A DNA stretch of 64,000 nt from Polyangium sp. y55x31 (GCF_029946505.1 NZ_JARZHG010000006.1:1-64000), one strand, 5' to 3'; positions 1-9,276 are shown, numbered from the stretch's first letter. Numbers and translations are program-made. The notes: generated from the letters alone by a model not told the origin.

Positions 1-342
1 GCCGCCGCGGCCACCGCCGCCGCCGCCGCCGCCGAAGCCGCCGCCGCCGCCGCCGCCGAAGCCACGGCCGCCGCCGCCGCCACCCTCACGCGGGGGGCGC
101 TCCTGGGCCTCGTTGACCTTGAGGGTGCGGCCGTCGAGCATCACCCCGTTGAGCTGCGAGATGGCGTTCGTCGCCGCGCTCGCCGAGCCCATCGTGACGA
201 ACGCGAAGCCACGCGGCTGACCGGTCTCACGGTCGGTCGGCATCGCAATCTCGCGAACCTCACCGGCAGCCGAGAACGCCTGCTCGAGGGTCTCGCGGGT
301 GGTGCTGTAGGAGAGGTTGCCTACGTAGAGACGATTTCCCAT
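1..342 (-). CDS. Glycine-rich RRM RNA-binding protein (3' end outside window)
   Basis: Single-stranded RNA-binding protein of the bacterial/organellar glycine-rich RRM type, likely cytoplasmic. The first 114 residues are visible. An RRM fills about residues 4-80, with RNP2 (LYVGNL, 5-10) and RNP1 (RGFAFVTM, 44-51) both intact, including the stacking aromatics. From about residue 86 the chain becomes almost pure glycine with occasional Arg and Phe, and it runs off the left edge, so the tail length is unknown. The start ATG at 342 directly precedes the RRM; an out-of-frame ATG lies 5 bases upstream. Family members in cyanobacteria and myxobacteria are often cold-induced RNA chaperones, but nothing here shows its regulation. 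The domain call is firm, the exact role is not. Confidence 0.93.
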   Translation of the reverse strand, partial: MGNRLYVGNLSYSTTRETLEQAFSAAGEVREIAMPTDRETGQPRGFAFVTMGSASAATNAISQLNGVMLDGRTLKVNEAQERPPREGGGGGGRGFGGGGGGGFGGGGGGGGRGG

Positions 343-730
343 GACATGATGCTTTCACGGCTTCCTTCGCGCGCGGGCGCGCCATCTCTGCCGACCATTC
401 GACGAAGCCGTAGCGATCGAACGGGGACGTGCCGCGCGGGTCAGTCCGCGCTAGCACACGCTGCGTCTGCCAGTCGTTCGAGGCGAGCCACGTCCCCCTC
501 CGAGTGGAGGGAGGAAAGAAAGCGTCGTGTCGAGGGCCAGTGACGTTCGTGAGGCGCCTACCGTACCCCGACGCGCTCAAGGTCGCAAGCCTGTCGCCGC
601 CTTTTCTCGGGGACGCTGGAGCCCCCGTGCGGACGGAGATCGCAGAAGACGCGGAAACCACGGGCGGAGGCGAACGTGGAGGAGGCGGCATCGTGTGCGA
701 CCTTCCGGGTTCGTCCGGGAACGAAGTTCG
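343..730. other. Intergenic region upstream of the RRM gene
   Basis: 388 bases between the start of the RRM gene and the stop of the next minus-strand gene. It must hold the RRM promoter, but I find no convincing -35/-10 pair. A short perfect inverted repeat (CCCTCC-GAGT-GGAGGG, 496-511) is present without a T-run on either side. Open frames here are GC-skew shadows of no recognisable composition. Confidence 0.5.
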
Positions 731-1258
731 TCATGCCAATCCCAGCCGCTCCCGCGCACCCTTCACGCCGAAGATCGTGCCCCCACCCGGCGGGACGATC
801 GGCGCGAGCAGGATCGACGCGAGGATCGCGGCGAGCGCGAGCGGCGCGTTCGGATCGTCTCCCTCCCCGACCTCGCTCGACACCTGCCACACACGCCTGC
901 CGCGCTGCACGAGCACATCCATGCCCGCGCCGCCGATCGCCGCCGCGCCCGCCTCCGCCGCGGCGCGCGCCTCGGGCGCTTCCTCGACGGGCACGGTCAC
1001 CACGAGCACGCGCGCGGCCGCGCGGAGCCCCTTGCGCTGCACGAGGACGACCGCCGCGTCCGCCCGAGGCGCTTCGCCGTTCGGATAGGCCTTCGGCTGC
1101 AAGAGCTCGAGCCCGACGCCGAAGAACGTGCGGGCCTTGTGCGCCCAGAGCGCGATGTCGACGCGGGCCGAAGGATCGGGCGCGAGCAGCGTGTACGCGC
1201 TCGCTACGGGGAGCGGCTCGATCGGCAAGCTCGCCCATCCATTGCGGTCGACATCCAT
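731..1258 (-). CDS. Hypothetical protein, 175 aa
   Basis: No recognised family. It starts at an ATG 41 bases after the stop of the large kinase gene on the same strand and is probably co-transcribed with it. The N-terminal two thirds have a balanced soluble composition, including the stretch FFGVGLELLQPKAYP. An Ala/Glu-rich segment follows (about residues 95-110). A hydrophobic patch near the C terminus (about 143-158, LALAAILASILLAPIV) could be a membrane anchor or a buried helix. No signal peptide, metal motif or cysteine cluster is seen. A longer in-frame extension upstream exists but would overlap the kinase stop and is arginine-rich, so the ATG at 1258 is preferred. Confidence 0.7.
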   Translation of the reverse strand: MDVDRNGWASLPIEPLPVASAYTLLAPDPSARVDIALWAHKARTFFGVGLELLQPKAYPNGEAPRADAAVVLVQRKGLRAAARVLVVTVPVEEAPEARAAAEAGAAAIGGAGMDVLVQRGRRVWQVSSEVGEGDDPNAPLALAAILASILLAPIVPPGGGTIFGVKGARERLGLA

Positions 1259-1298
1259 GCCGCACGATACGCCGTACGGGGCGGCCGCGGTATCGACA

Positions 1299-4200
1299 TT
1301 ACGACCGCAACGTGGCCTCGTCCGCCCGCGTCTGCGCGAGGAGTCGCTCGATCCGGGGGGCCATGACGTTCGGCAAGGTCTTGCCGATTTCGAGCGCGCG
1401 CTCGAAATGGCGCCGCGCCTCGGCCGTGCGCCCGCGGCGGAGCGCCGACAAACCGCGGGCCTCCGCCACCTCCAGTCGCTCCTGTCCCACGGAAAACTCG
1501 CGCGAACGCGCCTCGAGCGCGTCCCACGCCGCGTCGTCCGCGTCGCTCGTGGCGAGCTCCAGCATGACGCAGAGCACGTCCTCCGCCGGCACGGGCAGCG
1601 TCGGGCCCGCCTGCTCCCGGATGCGCGCCGCGGCCTCGCGCGCGCCCTGGAGGTCGCCACGAAAATGCCGCAGGCGCCCGTCGAGCAGCGCGATCACGGG
1701 CCGCGGCGCACCTCCCGTGTGCCGCACTTCGAGCGCGAGCGCGCGCGCCGCGTGGGGCTCGGCCGCGTCGAGATCGTCCCAGAGGTACAGGTACTCGCCG
1801 AGGTTGTGGTGCGCGGCGATCTCCAGCCAGTCCTGGCCGAGCTCGCGGCCGAGCCAGGCGACCCGCTCGAAGTCGGCGACCATGCGCGCCTTGTCCCCGA
1901 CGAGTGCCGCGAGGAACGCCCGCGCGTTGATCACGCTCGCGAGATGGAGATCGTCGCCGTGCGACTCGCACAGCTCGATCGCACGTTCGATCGCCCGCTC
2001 GGCCTCGGCGAGCCGGCCGAGCGCCGGCAGCACGAAGCCGAGCATGAAGAGCGCGACGATCCGCGGCTCGTACGCGTCGTCCCCGATCGCGTCCGCCACC
2101 TCGATCACGCGCTCGAAGAACGGGACGGCCTCGGCCTCGCGGCTGAAGCGGAGGAGCGACAAACCCTGGCCGAGCAGGAGGCGGGCGAGGAGCGCGGGCG
2201 GAGGCGATTCCGGGAGGATCGCGAGGGCCGAGACGACGCGCGTGCGCGACGCCTCGTAGTCGGCCATCCAGTCGAGGACCGTGGCCTGGTCGAGCAGGAT
2301 CTCCGCCTCCGTGAGGTGATCTCCGGCGGCCGCGTCGCACGCGAGGGCGAGGTCGTCGAGCGCGTCCGGATACCGGCCGAGCCGATAACGCATGAGGCCC
2401 CGTCCCCGGAGCGCGCGCTGCCGCAAATCGAGCGGTTTGTCCGGGCCTTCCGCGCTCGCAGCCGATGCTTCGAGGGCGCGCGTGTAGCAGCGCTCCGCGT
2501 CGAGCCAGTCGTGCCGCGCCCGCGCCGCGTCGGCGAGCGCCAGATACGCTCGTTCGCCGAGGGCGCGCTCGCCCGCGTGCGTCGCGTGGTGCGCGAGCTG
2601 CGCGAGGTGACGCTCGTCGCCGCTCGGCGGCGAGCGGCCGTCCCAGCCCGAGGCTTGCTGGAAATACGCCGTGGCCGCGAGGTGAATGCGGGCGCGCTGG
2701 GCCTCCGGCACCGACCGCGCGATCGCCTCGCGCACGAGCGCGTGCCGGAACGCATAACGGCCCGATCCGTGGCGCGCGAGCAGCCCCGCGGCGATGAGCC
2801 TCTCCGAACCGACCCGCGCGTCGAGCGGAAAATCCCCGCCCGCGTTCATCCGATCGAGCCGCCCGAGCACGCCTTGCATCTCGGCGACCGTCACCTCCGC
2901 GCCGAGGACGGCCGCGAGGCACGCATGCGCGCGCGCTCCGGGCGGCAACGCGTCGAGCTCGCGGTGCGCGAGCCACTCGATGAGCGGCAGATCCGGCAGA
3001 TCGTCGAGCTCGTCGGTGGCGAGGAAAAACCCGCTGCCCGAGGGGTGCTTCCGGACGATCCCCTGCGCCTTGAGGCCCCGCACGAGCTCGACGAGCAGGA
3101 GCGGCACGCCCTCGGCGCGCGCCGCGATCCGCGCGACCGCCGACTCGGGCACGTTCTCCGCGGGCCGCAGGAGCTCGCGGCAGAGCGCGGCGGCGCTCGC
3201 AGGATCGAGCGGGCCGAGCCGATGCACGGCGCGGCGATGCGCGCGCGCGCCCCACGACGGGTGATCCTCCTCGAACGAGGGCCGGCCGAGCACGCACACG
3301 AAGAGCGGCGCGCGCGCCTCGGCACGCGCGGCGAGATCGAGGATGGCGAGCGTCGCGTCGTCGGCGAAATGCGCGTCGTCGAGGATCACGCAGAGCGGCT
3401 CTTCGAGCGCCCTGCGCCGGAGCGCCTCGCCCACGCTCGCCGTGAGCAGCGTCCGGAGCGCGCCCGGCGCGGCCTCGATCGCGTGCAGCGCGGAAGGACC
3501 CGTGATCGGCGCGCCGCTGCCCTTCGAGATCCACCCGAGCGAGAGGGCCACGCTCGCGCCGGCCTCGGCGTGACGCGCGGGGCCGAGCCTCGCCGCGAGC
3601 AGCTCCCGCCCGCCGTCTTCGGGCGCCTCGTCGGGCAAGCCGAGGGCGCGCCGCAAGAGATCACGCACGCTCCCCGCCGCGCCGTGCACCGGCTCGTGCG
3701 CGGAGAACACGACGAGCCGCGTCCCCGGTAAAACCTGCCCGAGCCGCTCCAAAAGGGCGCGCTTGAGGAAACTCTTTCCGCAGCCCGCTTCCGCGAGCAC
3801 GACGGCGACCGCGGGCAGCGACTCCTGGATGGCCTGCCGCCCGAGCTCCGTGAGCGCGTCGAGCACGCGCTCGCGCCCGGAGAGCGGGATCGCGCCGCGC
3901 GACGAGGTGACTTCCGTGACCTCGCCCGACGACGTCGGCGGCGTCTCCTCGAGGCCGCCGTCGAGGTCCGTGGGCAGACGCTCCGGCATGACGCCGGAGG
4001 CTTCGAGCACGGCGCGGGCAGCCGCCGAGAGCGAGACGCCGAGCGGCGACGAGGGCTTCGGGAACCGGTCGTCACGGGCGATCCGCGGCGCCAGGATGCG
4101 GCGTGATCCATCGGGCCCGAGGTGGACCGCGACGGCCGCGAGATCGAGCCCCACGCGCTCGCACGCGCCCTGCTCCGTGAGCGCGCGCGCGGCTTCGAGG

Positions 4201-5429
4201 GCGCGCCGCGCGGGGTTCTCGTCGACCTCGTGGCCGAAGGCCGCGACGTACCTGCCCGCGGAGGCGTGGACGATCTGCGCGCCGAACGGCTCGAGCGCGC
4301 GCCGGAGGGCGATCGCGTCGAGGCTCGACTCGAAGCAGGCGATGCACACGACGCGCCGCTCGGCCGTCTTCGGCGCCTTCGTGCCGGGCGGCGGCTCGAG
4401 CGTGGGCACGGCGAGCACGAGCTGCTCCTCGCCCGGTGAAGCGAGCGCGGCGGCGAGGCTCGCGCGCAGGTACGTGGCCGACGGAGGTCGATCGGCGGGA
4501 GCCTTGGCGAGGCAACGGAGCACGAGCTCCTCGACCGAGGGAGGGATCGATCGCGCGAACGGCGGCGGCGCGACGGCCGACGGGGGCGGCGGCCTCTGGC
4601 TCGCGTGGCCTTCGCGCACGATCGGCGCGGGGCCGAAGAACGGCGGGCGCCCCGTGAGCATCTCATACAGCAACACGCCCATCGCGTAGATGTCGGCGCG
4701 CGTGTCCTCGCCGCGACGGCCCTCGCACGACTCGGGCGCCATGTACTCGCTCGTGCCCACGATCGCGCCTGCGGCGGTGAGTGCGGCGTCCGCCGTCCAC
4801 AGGCCACGCGCGATGCCGAAATCGAGCAGCACCGCGCGTTTGCCCTCGGCGTCGACGAGGATGTTCTCCGGCTTGAGATCGCGGTGCACGTAGCCCCGCG
4901 CGTGGATGGCTTCGAGGGCGCGCAGCACGACGAGCCCGAGCACGATCGCCTCGCGCGCCGGAAGTGGCCCCGCGCGGGCGAGCAGGTGATCGGCGAGCGT
5001 CCGCTCCGCGACGAACTCCATGACCACGTACGTTCCCGCGGAGGCGTGCTCTTCCAGCCCGAAGAAGGCCGGCACGTGGGGCGGGCCGACCGCGCGCATC
5101 ACCTCCGCCTCGCGCACGAGGCGCGGCGCCGCTTCGGGTATGTCCGGGTGCGCGAGCTTGATGGCGACGCGCTCGCCGTCGCCTTTGCGCCGCGCCGCAT
5201 ACACCACGCCAAACCCCCCGCGGCCGAGCGTGCCCGTGACCTCGTAGCCGGGAAACACCGGCGCGGCCGGCTCGGGGGGCTCGGGCGCGCTCGCATCCGG
5301 CGCGCCTCTTCCATGCTCGGGGCAACCGTCCACGGGCACGCGCCGCCCGCATGCGAGGCACCGGATGCCTCGCCTCGGGCCGAGGGAAACGGGCCCCTCG
5401 TCGAGCGGCGCGCCGTGGACGAACGTCAT
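1299..5429 (-). CDS. Ser/Thr kinase - cyclase-homology-like - AAA ATPase - TPR regulator (1376 aa)
   Basis: Very large signalling protein, predicted cytoplasmic. Residues 24-39 carry C-x2-C-x8-C-x2-H, a possible small zinc knuckle. A complete Hanks-type kinase follows: Gly loop GRGGFG (69-74), Lys91, HRDLKPEN (182-189), DFG (203-205) and APE (231-233), so it should be active. Residues about 358-480 resemble a class III cyclase-homology domain by pattern (GRYVAAFG, ARRALEAARAL, LAAVAVHLG) but lack the metal-binding aspartates. Walker A (about 547-554, AEAGCGKS) and Walker B (VILDDAH) then mark a STAND/AAA-type ATPase, and the C-terminal ~600 residues are TPR-like Ala-rich helices. This resembles the kinase-cyclase-ATPase-TPR architecture common in myxobacteria and actinobacteria. 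Its ATG overlaps the stop of the upstream lipoprotein gene (ATGA), so the two are translationally coupled. Its input and targets are not visible. Confidence 0.93.
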   Translation of the reverse strand: MTFVHGAPLDEGPVSLGPRRGIRCLACGRRVPVDGCPEHGRGAPDASAPEPPEPAAPVFPGYEVTGTLGRGGFGVVYAARRKGDGERVAIKLAHPDIPEAAPRLVREAEVMRAVGPPHVPAFFGLEEHASAGTYVVMEFVAERTLADHLLARAGPLPAREAIVLGLVVLRALEAIHARGYVHRDLKPENILVDAEGKRAVLLDFGIARGLWTADAALTAAGAIVGTSEYMAPESCEGRRGEDTRADIYAMGVLLYEMLTGRPPFFGPAPIVREGHASQRPPPPSAVAPPPFARSIPPSVEELVLRCLAKAPADRPPSATYLRASLAAALASPGEEQLVLAVPTLEPPPGTKAPKTAERRVVCIACFESSLDAIALRRALEPFGAQIVHASAGRYVAAFGHEVDENPARRALEAARALTEQGACERVGLDLAAVAVHLGPDGSRRILAPRIARDDRFPKPSSPLGVSLSAAARAVLEASGVMPERLPTDLDGGLEETPPTSSGEVTEVTSSRGAIPLSGRERVLDALTELGRQAIQESLPAVAVVLAEAGCGKSFLKRALLERLGQVLPGTRLVVFSAHEPVHGAAGSVRDLLRRALGLPDEAPEDGGRELLAARLGPARHAEAGASVALSLGWISKGSGAPITGPSALHAIEAAPGALRTLLTASVGEALRRRALEEPLCVILDDAHFADDATLAILDLAARAEARAPLFVCVLGRPSFEEDHPSWGARAHRRAVHRLGPLDPASAAALCRELLRPAENVPESAVARIAARAEGVPLLLVELVRGLKAQGIVRKHPSGSGFFLATDELDDLPDLPLIEWLAHRELDALPPGARAHACLAAVLGAEVTVAEMQGVLGRLDRMNAGGDFPLDARVGSERLIAAGLLARHGSGRYAFRHALVREAIARSVPEAQRARIHLAATAYFQQASGWDGRSPPSGDERHLAQLAHHATHAGERALGERAYLALADAARARHDWLDAERCYTRALEASAASAEGPDKPLDLRQRALRGRGLMRYRLGRYPDALDDLALACDAAAGDHLTEAEILLDQATVLDWMADYEASRTRVVSALAILPESPPPALLARLLLGQGLSLLRFSREAEAVPFFERVIEVADAIGDDAYEPRIVALFMLGFVLPALGRLAEAERAIERAIELCESHGDDLHLASVINARAFLAALVGDKARMVADFERVAWLGRELGQDWLEIAAHHNLGEYLYLWDDLDAAEPHAARALALEVRHTGGAPRPVIALLDGRLRHFRGDLQGAREAAARIREQAGPTLPVPAEDVLCVMLELATSDADDAAWDALEARSREFSVGQERLEVAEARGLSALRRGRTAEARRHFERALEIGKTLPNVMAPRIERLLAQTRADEATLRS

Positions 5430-6283
5430 TGCAGGAACACCGTCACGACCTCCGTGGTCTTACGAGGAGGGCTCACCGTTCCATCGTAAACGCATTTCGG
5501 ACGAAATCCATTGTTCGGATCGAGCGAATCACAAACGGCGTCGCACGAGCCGCGGCGCGCGATGAGGCCGCAGCTCTCGATTCCGTTCGGGCCGACATGC
5601 CCGGCGGCGCAGTCCCGCATGAGGCTACGGACATAATCCGTGTTCGGAACGTGCACGCAGGATTGCAGGTACGGCGTGGGCGCAAACAGATTCCCCCAAA
5701 AAGCCCCCTCCTCTTTAGGATAGCTGTATCGTTCGACGATCCCCGCGTGCTTGATTGCGTCGTGGGGGGCGCGCATCGAGAGCGTGACCGTCACGCCATA
5801 CCAGTTCGTCCGTGCCGCAAGGCAAGCCGAGACCCAGCGTTGCCCCGTCTCGTCGAGCGGCCCGGTCGCCCAGGACGGCGCGAGCCCGAGCTTGCCGACG
5901 TACGTCTCGGTCTGCGTCATGCCGAGCTCGTCCGTCCACGTCACGGTGAGCGACTGGGACGGATCGAAGGCGCAGCCCACGGCATAACGCATGAACATGC
6001 GCGACATATGTCCCGCCTCGCCCGGGTCCTGCAGCGCGGCGAGCGAGCTCGGGCTCATCGCCGCCGGCGTCAACGCGTTCGGCTGGATCGCGTTCGGCTG
6101 GATCGCGTTCGGTTGAATGGCATTCGGCTGGATCGCGTTCGGCTGGATTGCATTGCCCTCGACCAGGGCCATCTCCGCCACGTCCTCGACGGTCCCTTCC
6201 TCCTCGTATACGCCCTCCGCGTCTCCGCAGCCCACGAGCGTCCCCAACGAAATCATCAGCAAAGCGAGCGTGTTGCGTCGCAT
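5426..6283 (-). CDS. Lipoprotein with NAIQP pentapeptide repeats (285 aa)
   Basis: Predicted lipoprotein: basic N terminus, hydrophobic core and lipobox LVGC with Cys19. An acidic linker is followed by five exact copies of N-A-I-Q-P (residues 44-68) and one NALTP variant. The remaining ~200 residues are a cysteine-bearing extracytoplasmic domain (about nine cysteines, several near the C terminus as in SCGLIARRGSCDAVC) of no family I recognise. The ATG at 6283 is chosen because a purine-rich GGAGGGG/GGGGGG leader precedes it and it gives the signal peptide; a longer frame upstream has no Shine-Dalgarno. It overlaps the downstream kinase by four bases, suggesting that the surface lipoprotein and kinase work in one pathway (inference). 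Confidence 0.85.
   Translation of the reverse strand: MRRNTLALLMISLGTLVGCGDAEGVYEEEGTVEDVAEMALVEGNAIQPNAIQPNAIQPNAIQPNAIQPNALTPAAMSPSSLAALQDPGEAGHMSRMFMRYAVGCAFDPSQSLTVTWTDELGMTQTETYVGKLGLAPSWATGPLDETGQRWVSACLAARTNWYGVTVTLSMRAPHDAIKHAGIVERYSYPKEEGAFWGNLFAPTPYLQSCVHVPNTDYVRSLMRDCAAGHVGPNGIESCGLIARRGSCDAVCDSLDPNNGFRPKCVYDGTVSPPRKTTEVVTVFLQ
6065..6154 (-). repeat. 15-bp tandem repeat encoding NAIQP
   Basis: Six consecutive 15-bp units inside the lipoprotein gene, five encoding N-A-I-Q-P and the last N-A-L-T-P. Units differ at a few bases (for example ggctg versus ggttg, gcg versus gca), so copy number is old enough to have drifted but could still vary by slippage. Confidence 0.9.
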
Positions 6284-6613
6284 GTTTCCCCCCCGACCCC
6301 TCCACGAAAACGAAAAATATGAAATCAAGAAGAAAGCCGGCGCTATTCTAGCACCGGAAAAGAACACACGAACCGAAAACGCAGTGGGTCGAAAAAGAGC
6401 GCCCCTGCGCGTCCCCGCCCATCCGTCCGCGACACGCGATCACGAAAATCCGTCGTTCTCGTTCGTAGATGATGCGCTGATGATGCGCTCAAATTCCGCT
6501 CGCCTGCGCTCGGAGCCGCGCGGGACGTGCTATCGTATAAAAATCTCCGGTTTCTCTGATTTCCGCGGAATTCGACGCACGGTTCGAGGACGGAGAGCAG
6601 GGGGGCATGGGCC
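6284..6613. other. Divergent intergenic region between lipoprotein and kinase genes
   Basis: 330 bases that must carry both divergent promoters. On the minus side the leader is unusually AT-rich for this genome (about 6306-6350) and contains TAGAAT (6345-6350, minus), a good -10 hexamer, though its -35 is poor. On the plus side there is a perfect tandem direct repeat of GATGATGCGCT (6468-6489) and TATAAA (6536-6541). No RNA gene is recognised. Confidence 0.4.
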
Positions 6614-8113
6614 ATGGCGGGAAGGAACGATAAGACCACGCAGCCTCATGGCAAAGCCAGGGAGAGCGCACGATCGGGTGAGCTTCAGGCGGGGACGATC
6701 CTCGGGGATCACGTGATCGAGGAGCTCGCCTCGTCGGGCGGGCACGGTTCGGTGTATCGCGCGCGCCACCGCATCAAAGGCGGTCGCGTCGCGATCAAGG
6801 TGATGCACCCGGCGCTCATGGCGCTGCCGCGCATGGCCGAGCGATTCGTGCGAGAGGTCGAGGTCATTCTGCGCCTCCACCACCCGAACATCGTCGAGGT
6901 GCACGAGCTCGGCACGTTGCCCGACGGCACCCCGTATTACGTGATGGAGTACCTCGAAGGCACGACGCTGCGCAATTACCTCGGCGCGCGCGGCAGGCTC
7001 GCGCCCGAGGAGGCGCTCGCGACCCTCGAACCCGTCTGCGCCGCCCTCACCGTCGCGCACGAGGCCGGCATCGTGCACAGGGACGTGAAGGCGAGCAACA
7101 TCATGATCTGCGAGGGCCCGCCGCGCGTGGTCAAACTGCTCGATTTCGGGATCGCGAAGATGCTCGCGCCCGAGCCGGGCCGGGCCGGGCTCACCTCGAT
7201 GGGCCAGCAGCTCGGCACGCCCTCGATCATGGCGCCCGAGCAGATCCTTTGTGGTCCTATCGACGCGCGCACGGACATTTATGCGCTCGGCGCGCTCCTG
7301 CACGTCTTGCTCACGGGGCGCCCGCCGTTCGAATCGAATGCGCACGAGGGCCTCGTCGAGCAACACCTCGCGGCGCCGCCGCCACGACCGAGCCAGCGCG
7401 CCCCCGTGAGCCCCGCGCTCGACGCCATCGTGCTCCGGTGCCTCGAAAAGAAGCCCGACCGGCGATTCGAATCCGTGGGCGCGTTCCTCGAAGCGCTCCG
7501 CGAGGCCGTGCGCGCCGGCCGATCCGAGGAGACGGCCCGCGCCGAGGCCGAGCGGCGCGCGGTCGGGATCCACGTGGATCTGCGTTTTCCCGAGGGCGCG
7601 GACGAGGCCGACGAATCCCTCGTCACGGCGCTCGCCCATACCCTCGAACGCGCCGAGGAATGCATGCGCTCGGGCGGCTTTTTGCTCGCCACGGTCACGA
7701 GCACGCAGCTCCTCGGGGTCAAGCTTCTCTCGGCCGATCCGGTGCACGCGAAGACCGAGCGCCGCTCCGCCGTGCAGTTTGCCCTGACGCTCCACGCCGC
7801 CCTGCAGCAGCAGGACGAAGGGAGCGCGGTGCACGCGAACGTGGCCGTGCATGTGGACGCGGTGAACGTGCGCCTCGCGTCGGAGATGGATATCGCCTCG
7901 GGCAACCTCGCGCGCACGGAGACGTGGGCGCCGCGGGGCCACGTGGACGGGCTCGCGGCGACCGACGCCGCCATCGAGGGCCTGAGCGGCAGCGCGGGCG
8001 GGTTTTTCCTCGAAGCGGGGCCGCCCGGCTCGACGATCGTCCGGCGTGCCTCGACACGCCGCTCCAAGCCCTCGCTCACGATGGTCTCGGGTCAGGGCAG
8101 GCCGGACACCTGA
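6614..8113 (+). CDS. Ser/Thr protein kinase with C-terminal cyclase-homology-like domain (499 aa)
   Basis: Cytoplasmic Hanks-type kinase. Gly loop SSGGHGSV (40-47, last Gly-rich positions intact), catalytic Lys62 in VAIKVM, HRDVKASN (155-162), DFG (177-179) and APE (207-209) are all present, so it should be active. The kinase ends near residue 285. Residues about 308-450 form a second domain whose pattern (ERRSAVQFALTLHAAL then VAVHVDAVNV) resembles a class III nucleotide cyclase fold without metal aspartates; this is inference. No membrane segment is seen. A G-rich leader (ggggggcatgggcc) precedes the ATG. It converges on and overlaps the ung gene by 22 bases. No partner gene is adjacent, so its pathway is unknown. 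Confidence 0.93.
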   Translation: MAGRNDKTTQPHGKARESARSGELQAGTILGDHVIEELASSGGHGSVYRARHRIKGGRVAIKVMHPALMALPRMAERFVREVEVILRLHHPNIVEVHELGTLPDGTPYYVMEYLEGTTLRNYLGARGRLAPEEALATLEPVCAALTVAHEAGIVHRDVKASNIMICEGPPRVVKLLDFGIAKMLAPEPGRAGLTSMGQQLGTPSIMAPEQILCGPIDARTDIYALGALLHVLLTGRPPFESNAHEGLVEQHLAAPPPRPSQRAPVSPALDAIVLRCLEKKPDRRFESVGAFLEALREAVRAGRSEETARAEAERRAVGIHVDLRFPEGADEADESLVTALAHTLERAEECMRSGGFLLATVTSTQLLGVKLLSADPVHAKTERRSAVQFALTLHAALQQQDEGSAVHANVAVHVDAVNVRLASEMDIASGNLARTETWAPRGHVDGLAATDAAIEGLSGSAGGFFLEAGPPGSTIVRRASTRRSKPSLTMVSGQGRPDT

Positions 8114-8826
8114 GCCGCAGCAGGGATCTCCCGCCGCGGCGGCAATCTCCAATCGATTTCGGGTTTTCCAATCGAGCGCAACGCCGCGTTGATGGCGGAG
8201 AACGGCCTCGTCCCGGAAAAACTCCGCACCGAGAGCGGCGAGGGGTGGCCCGTCTTGATGATCGGGTGCCGCGAGGCGTCCACGAGGCGCGCCTTTTTTT
8301 GCGCGTGCGCGCCGAAGAGCGCGAAGACGACCGGCTCTTTTCGCGCCGAGAGGGCCGAAATCACGCCGTCCGTGAACGTCTCCCAGCCCTTGCCGCGGTG
8401 TGATCCCACCTCGCCGGCGCGCACCGTGAGGATGGTGTTCAGGAGGAAGACGCCCTGCTCGGCCCAGGGTTCGAGGCAGCCGTGGTCGGGGATCTCGAAG
8501 CCGGGGATGTCCTCGCGCAGCTCGCGGAACATGTTGGCGAGCGAGGGCGGGATCCGTTGGGAGTGACAAACCGAAAAGCAGAGCCCGTGCGCCTGCCCTT
8601 TGCCGACGTAGGGATCCTGGCCGAGCAGGGCCACACGGACCTTCTCGAACGGGGTTTTCTTGAACGCATTCCACACCTCGTCTTCGGGCGGAAAAACCTC
8701 GTGGTTTTTCCGCTCTCCGTCGACGAACGCGGCGAGCTCGGCGAACGAGGGGCGCGAGAGCTCGTCCGCGAGGACGTTTCGCCAGGAGCGGGGCAAATCG
8801 ATCTTCATGACGTGGACACGGCGCAT
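8092..8826 (-). CDS. ung: Uracil-DNA glycosylase, family 1
   Basis: Removes uracil from DNA as the first step of base-excision repair, in the cytoplasm. The family 1 water-activating motif GQDPY (69-73, catalytic Asp71) and the minor-groove loop HPSPLS (194-199, His194) are both present, with the conserved Phe in LCFSV (82-86) and the NTILTV segment (130-135). Length 244 aa is normal. Met1 (8826) and Met7 (8808) are both possible starts; neither has a clear Shine-Dalgarno. The last 22 bases overlap the tail of the convergent kinase gene. Confidence 0.96.
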   Translation of the reverse strand: MRRVHVMKIDLPRSWRNVLADELSRPSFAELAAFVDGERKNHEVFPPEDEVWNAFKKTPFEKVRVALLGQDPYVGKGQAHGLCFSVCHSQRIPPSLANMFRELREDIPGFEIPDHGCLEPWAEQGVFLLNTILTVRAGEVGSHRGKGWETFTDGVISALSARKEPVVFALFGAHAQKKARLVDASRHPIIKTGHPSPLSVRSFSGTRPFSAINAALRSIGKPEIDWRLPPRREIPAAAQVSGLP

Positions 8827-8950
8827 CGTAAGGCATCACGACGGGTTTGGCCAGGTGGAACCGCCTCGAACCACGAAAGCGCGCCGCCGGAGCGGCCCGC
8901 GGGCAGGTGCGCCCGGACGAACCCTGCCATTTTCTCCGGAATGACCGCGA

Positions 8951-9241
8951 TCAAGCCCGCCTGCCTCCCGCGGTCCGCGTGACGAGCCACATGATCCCGA
9001 ACACGAGCGGCCACGCCGCCGCGCCCGCGTAGGCGGCCGCGCGAAGCGAGAGCCAGATCCCCGCGATCCCCGCCGTGATCCCGCCCGAGAACGAGCCACA
9101 CAAAAGATGCGCCGGGATGGCCGGCGAGGCTTTGACGCCGCGGCGCTGCTGGTAGGGCGCCACGATCACGGCGAGCACGAATCCCTCGAGCGCGCCCGCG
9201 AGGGCGCCGAAGAGCGCGGCGAGGAAGGGGGCGTGTTCCAT
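8951..9241 (-). CDS. Small membrane protein, 96 aa
   Basis: Three probable transmembrane helices (about residues 5-27, 45-66 and 70-88) with many Gly/Ala, separated by a polar loop YQQRRGVKASPA. No conserved catalytic residues or family recognised. It sits 124 bases upstream of ung on the same strand and is divergent from the PilT-like operon. The composition (hydrophobic, ordered, basic C-terminal GGRRA) argues for a real gene rather than a shadow, but it could be mis-called. Confidence 0.6.
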   Translation of the reverse strand: MEHAPFLAALFGALAGALEGFVLAVIVAPYQQRRGVKASPAIPAHLLCGSFSGGITAGIAGIWLSLRAAAYAGAAAWPLVFGIMWLVTRTAGGRRA

Positions 9242-9276
9242 GGCGAACCCGGGCGGCCGTGCGGCGATTGTATCGC

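Noticed and set aside
496-511. Short inverted repeat CCCTCC-GAGT-GGAGGG as a terminator
   Set aside because: Six-bp stem with no T-run on either strand.
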